IMG/VR virus record: IMGVR_UViG_3300033571_007182 | Coordinates: 1-56,526 of that record | Origin: a virus | Strand: one strand, 5' to 3' | Length of the DNA: 56,526 bases | Shown here: positions 44,561 to 53,528 of the stretch, piece by piece | Layout: every line of letters begins with the position of its first letter | How positions within the stretch are numbered: the first letter of the stretch is position 1 | The notes under the pieces: model-generated | Told to the model about the DNA's origin: nothing | What the model saw: only the letters and a program-made list of their open reading frames with translations | Database searches by the model: none | Made by a program: the position numbers and the translations under genes

Positions 44561-47332
44561 TTAAAATGGATTACTGCTCCAAAAATTACTTCCAGAAGAG
44601 CCAGCAGACATCCTGTTTTCATTTATGGCATTATGTGAAGAAGACATTGCTGCCCTTTGTAAGTTGTAGACAGAATTTTCAACAGTCTGTCTTAGTTTAA
44701 AATCATATGACGTAGGATCAGCTCTCAATTGACTAGCCGTAATACCTAGGACTTGAGTAAGATTAACATTTTGTTTTATGCCATCATCATTTAGAATCTG
44801 CAAACTTATCTCATTGCCAGTTATACTGAGATTTCCATTTTCAACAGAACCTTTGAGATAGTCTGGAAAAGTCACATTGTTGGAATTCATAAGACCTTCG
44901 CTAACCCAACTCGTGTTGTCATCAACAAGTGACCTGCCTGCAAGATCATTGATCATGTCTCCAAGATACTGCTGTTCACCCATCAGTCCTCCAGTGTAAG
45001 GATTGATATTCATATCCTTGACTCCGCCAAGATTATCAGCCTTTCCAAGAGGCACTAACATTTCAACTTTGTTTTGTGCAGTCATCTCCTGACTCAAATA
45101 TCCGAACTGTTTGGCAATAGATGTGGAGGTTTCTCCAGAAGTTCTCAGAAGAGGAATGGTCACTTTAATGTATTCTTGACCATTGACAATCTTGCGCTCA
45201 TACATGGTACCTTTTGGATCAAAGGCTTGTTTCATGTTTTGACCACCTGATGTTTGACTTCTAAACGCTGCAGTCGCCGTCTCATCCAGTTTTATAAAAC
45301 TACCTGAAGTAGGATCAGTGTATCCTATTTGTTCAGCATTATTGATTGCAGAACTTAAAATAGAATAATCAAACTTACTTACATCCAAAGGATTAAGCAC
45401 AATGGTATTAGCCTGTGTAGCGCCTTTCTTGGCATAAGCATCATAGTTGCCACCCATCAGTGCCCTATAAGTAACTTCCCTGTCTTCTTCATCAAGGGCA
45501 TTTACCGCAGCCACATTAACAGACTTGTTACCTGAAGCATCTGTTTTTATAAACTTGGTAAGCTCTGGATCAGTGATGGTTGCAAGATGCTTGGTTTCAC
45601 TGTCAAACATCTTTTCGTATTGCTGTCTAGCAAGATTTGCTTCATTAACACTAGTCCATGCAGCAGCACCATACTCAGGATTCAGTTTGGAATTAGTGCG
45701 AATAGCATTGGTAATCATGCTCTGCATTTCTGTAAAAGTTACAGCATTGGGATTTATCCTAGAGTTAGGAGATACCATATTGAAATATCTGGTAAGAGCT
45801 ACACTTTGAGCTCCTGTCAATGCCTTACCTGATGCTTTTGCTTCCATTGCAGATTGTACAACCTGCATGTCTGGTTCATTTGCATCTGTTTTTACAGTGC
45901 CATTTTTATCAATTTTTATGTTAGCAGCTACTGCTAGAACCTTATCATTGATATACGCATTGGTGCTTTTAGTAAAGTTCTCTGAGATAGTCCTACTGTA
46001 AGTCTCATATGCACCCAGTACACCCACATCTGTCTTTTGACCAATGCCTGCACCTGTACCTTTTAGCTCACCCTTGGCAAGGGAAAGATTGTAATCCCAC
46101 TGTGCTTTAAGCTTGTTCTGCTCAGCAGTAAATTGCTGCTGATCTTCCTGCATGGCTCTTTGGAAAGCTTGGCTGCTTTTATGCATCCAAATCTGGTTAG
46201 GCTCATACTTGAGCTCCATCTTACCATATGCCTGGTTGTAGGCAAACCTGTCAGCATACCTGTTCCTTACCTGTCCTACATACACACTTGAAGGACTGCT
46301 CATGAATATGTCAGAAGCCTTCTTTTGAAGCTGAGCATCATCCACCTTTCCAGTACGCATGTCATCAAGCTGCTTTTGAAGAATATCCTTCTGCTGCTTC
46401 ATGGCATTGTTCTGATCAACAACTTGCTGGCTAGGATTGGGATACCTTTTCTCTAACTTCTTCCTTTGGGAATTCAGGTTGTTAATTTGGGATTCCAAAG
46501 AAGACATGTCATCGTTGTAATCCTTGACATATGTTGTAGAGTACTCCTGCGCCATTTGTTGCATCACAGTGCCCCTGTCCAATTTGGTTTCAGCCATTTT
46601 GGATCTGATGGCATTCTCTGTATCAACTTCCGCCTCAATCCTGAATTGATTGTCAAACTTACTGCCTATGGTATTCTTAAACCAATTCCTATAGGTATCA
46701 ACAGTTTTACCACCATTTACTTCAGTGACTAACCATTCTCCATTAGGAGTGTTGGTTTTAATCTCAAGACCTTGGTCTTTTGCAGTAGTCCTAGCATACT
46801 CTAAAGGATCCTGCCAAGGACTGAACATGTTCACAGTAGCATTTTCTATGGAACCATTACCCCTTTTCATCTCAGAAAGACGCTGCATACCTATACCCAT
46901 GTATTGCTCCATTATAGGATTGTACTGGGCTTGTAGCTTGGGATCAGTGCTGTTCTTGAACTGATTCATCTTTGTAAACTGCTGGCGCTGGGTCTTGGTC
47001 AGATACAGGTCTCTGACATACTCTTGGTCATTCACAAGAGGATCAAAGATGGTCATCGCTTGCTGAAGGTTTGCACCATTGGCAAGATCAATGCCTGCGA
47101 CCTGACTAAGTGCAGCATCTGCCTTTTTCATGTAGTCAGCCCTAAACTGCTCGTTGTCAGTAGATGAAAGCTCTGCACTAAGCAGAGAATTATACATGGA
47201 CTTCCAACTCTTATATGCACTGTCATATCTTCCTTGAAGTGCAGTAAGAGATTTGGAAAGCAGGTCGTAATCTAACTTGACTTCTGGTTGCTTAGGGATT
47301 ACATCCGTTACACCTTTAAGATATGTTGCCAT
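44561..47332 (-). CDS. Large internal virion protein
   Basis: 923 residues. The N-terminus 'LSKSLTALQGRYDSAYKSWK' with 'YMKKADAALSQVAGIDLANG' and 'DPLVNDQEYVRDLYLTK' is a layout I recall from internal proteins of large Bacteroidota phages. A coiled coil spans roughly 275-345 ('SSLESQINNLNSQRKKLEKR'). The rest is mixed and glutamine/asparagine-rich. It has no signal peptide or catalytic motif. The start shares one base with the previous stop (TAATG), and its stop is two bases before the next gene. It is probably a capsid-internal or ejection-channel protein. Confidence 0.65.
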   Translation of the reverse strand: MATYLKGVTDVIPKQPEVKLDYDLLSKSLTALQGRYDSAYKSWKSMYNSLLSAELSSTDNEQFRADYMKKADAALSQVAGIDLANGANLQQAMTIFDPLVNDQEYVRDLYLTKTQRQQFTKMNQFKNSTDPKLQAQYNPIMEQYMGIGMQRLSEMKRGNGSIENATVNMFSPWQDPLEYARTTAKDQGLEIKTNTPNGEWLVTEVNGGKTVDTYRNWFKNTIGSKFDNQFRIEAEVDTENAIRSKMAETKLDRGTVMQQMAQEYSTTYVKDYNDDMSSLESQINNLNSQRKKLEKRYPNPSQQVVDQNNAMKQQKDILQKQLDDMRTGKVDDAQLQKKASDIFMSSPSSVYVGQVRNRYADRFAYNQAYGKMELKYEPNQIWMHKSSQAFQRAMQEDQQQFTAEQNKLKAQWDYNLSLAKGELKGTGAGIGQKTDVGVLGAYETYSRTISENFTKSTNAYINDKVLAVAANIKIDKNGTVKTDANEPDMQVVQSAMEAKASGKALTGAQSVALTRYFNMVSPNSRINPNAVTFTEMQSMITNAIRTNSKLNPEYGAAAWTSVNEANLARQQYEKMFDSETKHLATITDPELTKFIKTDASGNKSVNVAAVNALDEEDREVTYRALMGGNYDAYAKKGATQANTIVLNPLDVSKFDYSILSSAINNAEQIGYTDPTSGSFIKLDETATAAFRSQTSGGQNMKQAFDPKGTMYERKIVNGQEYIKVTIPLLRTSGETSTSIAKQFGYLSQEMTAQNKVEMLVPLGKADNLGGVKDMNINPYTGGLMGEQQYLGDMINDLAGRSLVDDNTSWVSEGLMNSNNVTFPDYLKGSVENGNLSITGNEISLQILNDDGIKQNVNLTQVLGITASQLRADPTSYDFKLRQTVENSVYNLQRAAMSSSHNAINENRMSAGSSGSNFWSSNPF

Positions 47333-50300
47333 TAACTAACTGGTTTTTGAGAACCCCAAACCGTAGACATAGGGTCATAATTGAAAGCATTGTCATTCAA
47401 CTTCATCTGTGCAGCAACAAGAGCAGCTGCCTTGTTAGGATCTATGCCTTTATTGATATAGTTATCAAGTAAATCATCTGCCGAACTACTTGCTGTTGCA
47501 TTTGGATTGTAACCAGGCTTGAACATGATATTGCCATAGTTATCAAACATGTAGTTAGGGTTTTGTACATTCAAGGCATTCTTTTCCCTGAAGTCTTTTG
47601 CCCCACGCTCATATTGATAAGCCACATTGGCTTGAGATTCTTTTAACGCATTCAAGTAATTCTGTCTGCGGACAGCAAGCTCATCCTGGAACTCTTCACG
47701 CTTGGCAGCACTTGTCATCTGTGCTTGATTGCTTATTGCAGCACGCTGTCCTTCATAGGTGTTTGCAATAGTGGCATTAGCCTGGTCATACTTGGCCATG
47801 ATGTCACTGATTGGCTCAGCTGTTTTTGCAGCACTGGCAATGATGTTTGCTCTACCCACAGTAGGACTAGACATACCCGCAATCATCTCAGCTTGCTGAT
47901 TCTGCAGTGCAAGTTGATTCATGATATTGGCTCTAGGATCCATAAACACAGGACGACCTAAGTCAGGGAATGCTTGAGTAAAAGGAGGAAGGGCACCTGG
48001 CTCAACTTGGTTCGCCATCCCCATTGCTGTAGCAAGATTCAATGTACTGTAGTCAGTCCAGCCTCCTGGATAGCCAGCTGTATATTTTGGAGTAGGAACA
48101 TCAGCTGGAGGAGTATTAACAGGAGGTGTTTCAACAGGAGGTTGTACAGGTGGTACATCATCAACAGGCGTATCTTCAGGAGCAAGATACTTTGTTCCTG
48201 TAAGTACATCAAATCCTGTGACATCCCATCCTGTTGTACCTTTATCAGTTTGACTAGGAGGAGCGGCTAACCCAAGCTTGGTAGCTCTTTCAGTATTGAT
48301 TTCATCAACCTTGCCAAGCATCCATGAAGTAGCATGCCTGTGTTTCTTACCACTGTTATCCCAAGTCTTTAAGTCATTTTTAAACTTGGTCATGCCATCT
48401 GTCTCATCCTTGGCAGTGTTACCATCAGCATCTACATACTTGGAGAAGTCCATTCCTTGACTCTTATGCCATTTGATAAGATCATCAGGACCTGTATATC
48501 CACTGATACCCGCGCTTGGTATAATCTCTCCTGTAGCAGATTTTTTAAATCTTGGATCTTTTGAAGGATTTTGTTCACCAATGCTCATCATACCTGTAGC
48601 CCAACTAGGTAGAACTAACTTTAACTTATTCTGATTAGCATAGTCCCTAAAATTCTTATCATAGATATTAAATGCCTTTACACCTCCTTTAGTCTGATAC
48701 TTATCAAGCATTATATTGTTCGTAGGATCATATACATATGTCATTCCTCCTTTAGCATATTTATTCTGCTGTATCATCTCAGGAGTAATATCATTTGGAT
48801 CAATACCAATACTTATAAGTCTCTGCCTAATTGTTTCATCAGACTCTTCAGTTTTAGAAGGAGCAGTTGTTGCGCGCTGTTGAGTAGATCGGGAAGAAGA
48901 ACTACTACGAGTAGGAGCAGGGTTGCCAGCACCAGATATATCAATACCTGCTGCTTCAAGATCAGGTAGAAGATCTCGAGGTACTTCATTTACAGAATAT
49001 TTACCACTTTTAATACCACTAATCCATTGATTAAGACTTTCTTTATTAGATTGAGTTCCTGCATTTTCTTGTTCTTGTCTTTGTTGTTCTGTTTTAATAG
49101 CCTTAGTATCTACAAGATCGTCATATGCTTTTTTTATTATACCAACTGGCTTGCTATACAGACTGTTCCAAGTTTCTGGATTAAGTTGATGTAGATTTAA
49201 ATTTTCTGCTGGTTTAAGTGGTGCTTCAAAAAAGGACTTTTCATCTCTCAAAAGCCCACGCCAAAAATCTTCACCTTTATATTCACTGATAAACTCTCCA
49301 GCTTTATATACTAAATCTGGAGAATATGCTTCAGGATTTTTAAGTATTTCCTCAGCTTTTGAAACTACTTCATCTTTCTTTTTACCATACTCTTCTATCT
49401 TAGGTAGTAAATTTTTCGCATTAGAAGAAGTTGCTGACATCTTCTCTTTGTCTTCAATAAAATTTTCAAGCATGCGACCCATCTCATATATTTTATCTTG
49501 CCAAGTCCATGCTCCAGAAGGAGCTCTTTGTGCCAATGCTCTTTCAGCTCGTTGTGCAGCTCCCCTCATATTTATATACATGTCCGTAGCAGGAATATCT
49601 TCTAAAGGTGTGTTAAACTCTTTAAAAACAGGTGATACAACATCAAACATTAAGTTCCCAAGACCTTGTTGAAAATTCTTCCATCCTTTAGAAAGCCATG
49701 GACCAGGAGTTGAGAAGCCTTCAATATCCATCTTAAAAAGAGCGTCAGATGCATTTTTCATAGCTTTTACATCTCCACTTTTCAAAGCATCGTTATAGAT
49801 CTTAATAGCATTAGCAACTTGCTGTCGCTTGATACTTTCATCTTCATCTGGAAGGGCATTAGGATCTACTAATCCTCTTTGGATATATTGCTGCCATTCA
49901 GGATAAAATTCTTCTACTAATACTTCAGGAAGCCTATAACCTGATTCAGATGAAAATACTTCACCATAATCTTGATGTTTTGGAAGTTTCTTTCCACCCC
50001 TTCTCATGATCTGTCCACCAAACTTGGCTTGTGGCATCTCTTGCATAGGCTGAGCCACTGCAATGTCACTACCAAAAAGAGGAAGAGCAATGTCTGGAAT
50101 ACCATCAGGGAATCCTTTCATGCCTTCTTGTACCAAAGCCAATTGCCCCAGCTTTTTCATGTTGTTGTCAAGCATGAGCTGCGCAGTCTTCTTAGATAAG
50201 AAGTCAGACTCAGGATCATTCAATATCTCATTGTACTGATTCAGGTCATATCGCTGGGCAACCTTGGCAGGAGTCACAGCCTTCTTGCTGTTCATACCAA

Positions 50301-50637
50301 AGATGTTCTTAAGCAACTCCTTGTTCTTGATCAATAGAGCCCTAGTGTCTGAAAAGACAAAAGCTCCATCTGGAATATCCAATGGGGTTCCTCCATGAGT
50401 ATGTCTTTTACCACCAATCTTGGCATGGGTAATCTGTCCATCCTTGTCTGGATATATAACAGTCTCCCCACGCTCAGCTTCTATGGTTGCTTGATCCCTG
50501 TCCACAGCCCCTAGTGTATCAGAGACTTCGTTTGTGGATGGCTTATCCTCATAGTTCCAGATGCTGCCTGTTACCAAACCATAGTTGCGCTGGTCGCCCA
50601 TGCTACCCCCGCGAACTCTATTTACCTTGACGTTCAT
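47332..50637 (-). CDS. Large virion protein with conserved GKRHTHGGTPL module
   Basis: 1,101 residues. Near the N-terminus: 'DTLGAVDRDQATIEAERGET', 'HAKIGGKRHTHGGTPLDIPD', 'GAFVFSDTR'. I know this module from structural proteins of Bacteroidota phages, without a defined function. Next comes the 'RRGGKKLPKHQDYG' motif (Lys220), then helical and proline-rich sections (for example 'PVDDVPPVQPPVETPPVNTP'), and a helical C-terminus. It is preceded by a 67-base gap containing a promoter-like sequence, so it may begin its own late transcript. Virion role inferred from context. Confidence 0.65.
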   Translation of the reverse strand: MNVKVNRVRGGSMGDQRNYGLVTGSIWNYEDKPSTNEVSDTLGAVDRDQATIEAERGETVIYPDKDGQITHAKIGGKRHTHGGTPLDIPDGAFVFSDTRALLIKNKELLKNIFGMNSKKAVTPAKVAQRYDLNQYNEILNDPESDFLSKKTAQLMLDNNMKKLGQLALVQEGMKGFPDGIPDIALPLFGSDIAVAQPMQEMPQAKFGGQIMRRGGKKLPKHQDYGEVFSSESGYRLPEVLVEEFYPEWQQYIQRGLVDPNALPDEDESIKRQQVANAIKIYNDALKSGDVKAMKNASDALFKMDIEGFSTPGPWLSKGWKNFQQGLGNLMFDVVSPVFKEFNTPLEDIPATDMYINMRGAAQRAERALAQRAPSGAWTWQDKIYEMGRMLENFIEDKEKMSATSSNAKNLLPKIEEYGKKKDEVVSKAEEILKNPEAYSPDLVYKAGEFISEYKGEDFWRGLLRDEKSFFEAPLKPAENLNLHQLNPETWNSLYSKPVGIIKKAYDDLVDTKAIKTEQQRQEQENAGTQSNKESLNQWISGIKSGKYSVNEVPRDLLPDLEAAGIDISGAGNPAPTRSSSSSRSTQQRATTAPSKTEESDETIRQRLISIGIDPNDITPEMIQQNKYAKGGMTYVYDPTNNIMLDKYQTKGGVKAFNIYDKNFRDYANQNKLKLVLPSWATGMMSIGEQNPSKDPRFKKSATGEIIPSAGISGYTGPDDLIKWHKSQGMDFSKYVDADGNTAKDETDGMTKFKNDLKTWDNSGKKHRHATSWMLGKVDEINTERATKLGLAAPPSQTDKGTTGWDVTGFDVLTGTKYLAPEDTPVDDVPPVQPPVETPPVNTPPADVPTPKYTAGYPGGWTDYSTLNLATAMGMANQVEPGALPPFTQAFPDLGRPVFMDPRANIMNQLALQNQQAEMIAGMSSPTVGRANIIASAAKTAEPISDIMAKYDQANATIANTYEGQRAAISNQAQMTSAAKREEFQDELAVRRQNYLNALKESQANVAYQYERGAKDFREKNALNVQNPNYMFDNYGNIMFKPGYNPNATASSSADDLLDNYINKGIDPNKAAALVAAQMKLNDNAFNYDPMSTVWGSQKPVS

Positions 50638-50677
50638 AAACTTTTGAGATTTATTTTCTTATTGAAAACCACCTACT

Positions 50678-50709
50678 TAAATTTAACAAATTTTCGTGAA
50701 GATATCAAA
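50678..50709 (-). promoter_or_regulatory. Candidate Bacteroidota-type promoter before the 1,101-aa gene
   Basis: On the minus strand TTTG (50706-50709), a 20-base spacer and TAAATTTA (50678-50685) fit TTTG/N19-21/TAnnTTTG except for the last base. The start codon at 50637 lies about 40 bases downstream, leaving a normal AT-rich leader. It sits in the longest gap (67 bases) of the giant-gene block, and the -33 box overlaps the upstream stop codon. Confidence 0.45.
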
Positions 50710-53527
50710 TAAACTCCACTGAGCCGCCTGCTTCCATGATGAGTCTGATGGTATCCTCATCCAGGTCATAGACCCCTCCATCCTCAAGAAAGTCCAGGAT
50801 TCTTCCTCCTAGCTTTGCATTGTACATTTGATTGAAGGTATTGTAGAAGGAAGTCTGGTCTGTCATGCTTCGTCCAGAATCCTGAGCTTCTACATATTCA
50901 TTAGGTCTGAACTTTCCACTATTGGTTGCAAAGTCTCCACGATCTCTATTTTGACTTACACCCATGGTAGCAGAAGTATTCACACCCATCTTCTTCAACT
51001 GATCTTCCATATACTCTTGATTACCAGTTCTAAAGAAGTCAGCTATACCCTGGGTTGCACCCACCATCCTTGCAGCTTTGGCATGATCAAAGCGAGCATT
51101 GGGGTCTGACCAGAAGTCTTTTCTCTGCTGCTTACTAGCATTCTTGTACTCATCAGTCTGTTTAAAGTCCTTCCAATCCTGCTTAAGCTCGCGTCTGTTG
51201 CTTCTATCTTCTTGACGAATCTGTCTATTGGTAAGTCCTGCAGGACCTAAGTCTTGTGAACTCATTTGAGGCTGCATCTGTGGAGCAGGAGTGCTAGGAG
51301 TTATACTACCAATACTTCTCATAGGAGCCATGCTCATTGGTCCATCTGGGTTGTATGCTTCTGATGCTTTAGGTATAGACATCTCATCCGCAATTGGACC
51401 TTCCCCAGGCATTTGCAGACCTAAGTTCATTTGAGACATCGCAGATGCTCCAATGGGTTGCATATCTACTTGAGGAGAAGGGATCTGGGTAATAGGATTC
51501 ATAGGTTGAAGAGGTTCATTAAATGACATACCTGAACCCTGGACTTGAGTCATCCCCCTGTTTTGTGCAATCTGAGCTGCTATATTAGGATCCACACCTG
51601 AAAGCTGCGGCATTTGAAACTGAGCTTTTGGTAATGACTTCTTACGACCACCTTTCTTTGCAGTAGGAGGAGGACCAATGGTTCCAGGTGCAGGCTCTAC
51701 TGAGTATGGAACTTTATTTTGAAATTGCTCAAAAAGACCTACATATGGATTTGCTATTGATTCTTTACTACCTGGTTGATTAGAACTTGCAAAGTCTCCC
51801 ACCAAAGAAGCTACATTACCAAAAAGTCCCAATAGACTACTCTTACCACCTGTTGCAGTGTTTATTGCATTTAGATACATTGCTGGTGGAATACCTGGAC
51901 GAGCTGGTATTGTAGTTGAATAACCACCTTTTGGACTAACTGTCTCATTACGGTTGACTATCTTATTTGCACTAAGCTCACCCTTATAAGCACCTTGGTC
52001 TGCAGTCTTTATAGTAGGTACTGCAGTTGTGCTAGTAGCACCAGTAGACCAAGAATATCCTGCAGGTGCAGTAGAAGCATTTGCTGTCAATACCGCAGGT
52101 GCACTAGCACTAGCATTGGTCATAGTATTACCAGCTGCTACGTTTGTAGTTGCATTTGCTGTAGTATCATCAGGATAATCAAATCGTGGGTCATTGTTAT
52201 AACCACTATAACCTGTAGTACTTTGATTGATACCTTGGAACTCTTTTAGAGAACCGCCGCTGAGGTATTGCTGAAATTCCTCAGAACTTAGCTCCTCCCC
52301 CCTTTTTTTTTTGGCGTTAACCGCAAGGCCACCGCTTCTCATCATCCTATAGATTGTATCCAGATCTGGCTGCCCTCCAAACTCATCCTTAGAGCCTCCT
52401 TGGGCAAACATAAAATTAGGTCTGGTTTCACCTGGCCTGTCATAAGGAAGATATGTCTGAGCTTGTGGGAAGGCTTCCCCCCCTTGGGCATACATGGTAC
52501 CTGAATAACCAGCCCATTCTTCTGGATACTTATTGGCTTGAGGGAATGCTTCACCACCAGTCATATAGCGCTGAACAGCATCTTTGACCATGGAGTCAAC
52601 AACCCCGCGGAGTTGATGTATTGATAATCCTCCACCCGCACGCTGCTTCTTTAAAGAAGGATCCTGATTTATAATGTTTTCTCTGGTTTTGGCAGAATTA
52701 TAAACAGGCATTGGAAGATCAAATTTCTTCAATGCGGTTTGAAGATCATTAAGGCTATACTCAGGTACCTTACTTACACCTTCATTGATAAGTCTCGATG
52801 CGTCAATGACATCTTGTTGATTACTATAATCCACATTTGTGCAATCAAGACACATGTTCAAAGAACCATCTTCATTTACTAAAGCTGGATCAGCTTTCCA
52901 TGCTGCCTCAGGACCAGACATAAAGTTCTTACGATCTGACAATACTCGATTGTAAAGATTTATGTTTCCTACATCTTGAGCTTTGAGCAATCCTCCATTC
53001 TTGGCAGTTTTATAAAACCACTCTAAGTTTTGGGCTTGTGGATATGCATCCATTATTCCACCCTTGCCAGCCATAGGCATACCACCAGGCTGCTCTTGCT
53101 GGGCAGCTTGTTGCTGCTGAGCCATTGCATTCTGAACCTCAGATGCCATAAGCTCAAAAGACTTCTGCTGTTCTTCTTGAGGAAGAGCTTGGATCTCCTG
53201 GATCAATTGATTAGGATCTACACCCTTTATCTGGGCATACATCTGTATGATCTGCATGATCTGAGCCTGTTGATCATCTCCACCAGCTTGTGCACCCATT
53301 TGAGCCATAGGCAACTCCACTACTGTGTTTCCAGCAAAGGAATAGTTCTGGTTAGGACTCATCTGTGTAGCACCATATGGTGTCAGGGCTATTTGGGGTC
53401 TTGTGTTCTTCATAGTTATATCTGTGCCTGGAGATATCTTCTTAGACTCAATTACTGTGGGTTGACCTGGAAATAGGATCTGACCCATCTCATGTGTAAA
53501 GATATCCTTCATTTTCTTCTGTGCCAT
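50705..53527 (-). CDS. Large Gln/Pro-rich virion protein with GG..LPKAQ-type motifs
   Basis: 940 residues. The N-terminus 'MKDIFTHEMGQILFPGQP' is followed by glutamine-rich helices ('MQIIQMYAQIKGVDPNQLIQ', 'QQQQAAQQEQPGG'). Short glycine-rich modules recur: 'GGEAFPQA' twice (52451-52494 and 52532-52565) and 'GGRKKSLPKAQFQMP' (Lys634). The middle is Thr/Ala-rich low complexity, and the C-terminus ends in acidic repeats ('FLEDGGVYDLDEDTIRLIME'). No catalytic motif is seen. It is probably an internal or scaffolding virion protein related in style to its two neighbours. A long A10G6 tract occurs inside the gene. Confidence 0.65.
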   Translation of the reverse strand: MAQKKMKDIFTHEMGQILFPGQPTVIESKKISPGTDITMKNTRPQIALTPYGATQMSPNQNYSFAGNTVVELPMAQMGAQAGGDDQQAQIMQIIQMYAQIKGVDPNQLIQEIQALPQEEQQKSFELMASEVQNAMAQQQQAAQQEQPGGMPMAGKGGIMDAYPQAQNLEWFYKTAKNGGLLKAQDVGNINLYNRVLSDRKNFMSGPEAAWKADPALVNEDGSLNMCLDCTNVDYSNQQDVIDASRLINEGVSKVPEYSLNDLQTALKKFDLPMPVYNSAKTRENIINQDPSLKKQRAGGGLSIHQLRGVVDSMVKDAVQRYMTGGEAFPQANKYPEEWAGYSGTMYAQGGEAFPQAQTYLPYDRPGETRPNFMFAQGGSKDEFGGQPDLDTIYRMMRSGGLAVNAKKKRGEELSSEEFQQYLSGGSLKEFQGINQSTTGYSGYNNDPRFDYPDDTTANATTNVAAGNTMTNASASAPAVLTANASTAPAGYSWSTGATSTTAVPTIKTADQGAYKGELSANKIVNRNETVSPKGGYSTTIPARPGIPPAMYLNAINTATGGKSSLLGLFGNVASLVGDFASSNQPGSKESIANPYVGLFEQFQNKVPYSVEPAPGTIGPPPTAKKGGRKKSLPKAQFQMPQLSGVDPNIAAQIAQNRGMTQVQGSGMSFNEPLQPMNPITQIPSPQVDMQPIGASAMSQMNLGLQMPGEGPIADEMSIPKASEAYNPDGPMSMAPMRSIGSITPSTPAPQMQPQMSSQDLGPAGLTNRQIRQEDRSNRRELKQDWKDFKQTDEYKNASKQQRKDFWSDPNARFDHAKAARMVGATQGIADFFRTGNQEYMEDQLKKMGVNTSATMGVSQNRDRGDFATNSGKFRPNEYVEAQDSGRSMTDQTSFYNTFNQMYNAKLGGRILDFLEDGGVYDLDEDTIRLIMEAGGSVEFI
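52297..52312 (-). repeat. A10G6 homopolymer tract inside a gene
   Basis: Read on the coding strand the bases are ten A followed by six G, encoding 'AKKKRGEE' in the 940-aa protein. Such tracts are prone to polymerase slippage and ribosomal frameshifting, as well as to sequencing-length error. In the present reading the frame is open on both sides. Confidence 0.8.
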
Positions 53528-53528
53528 C

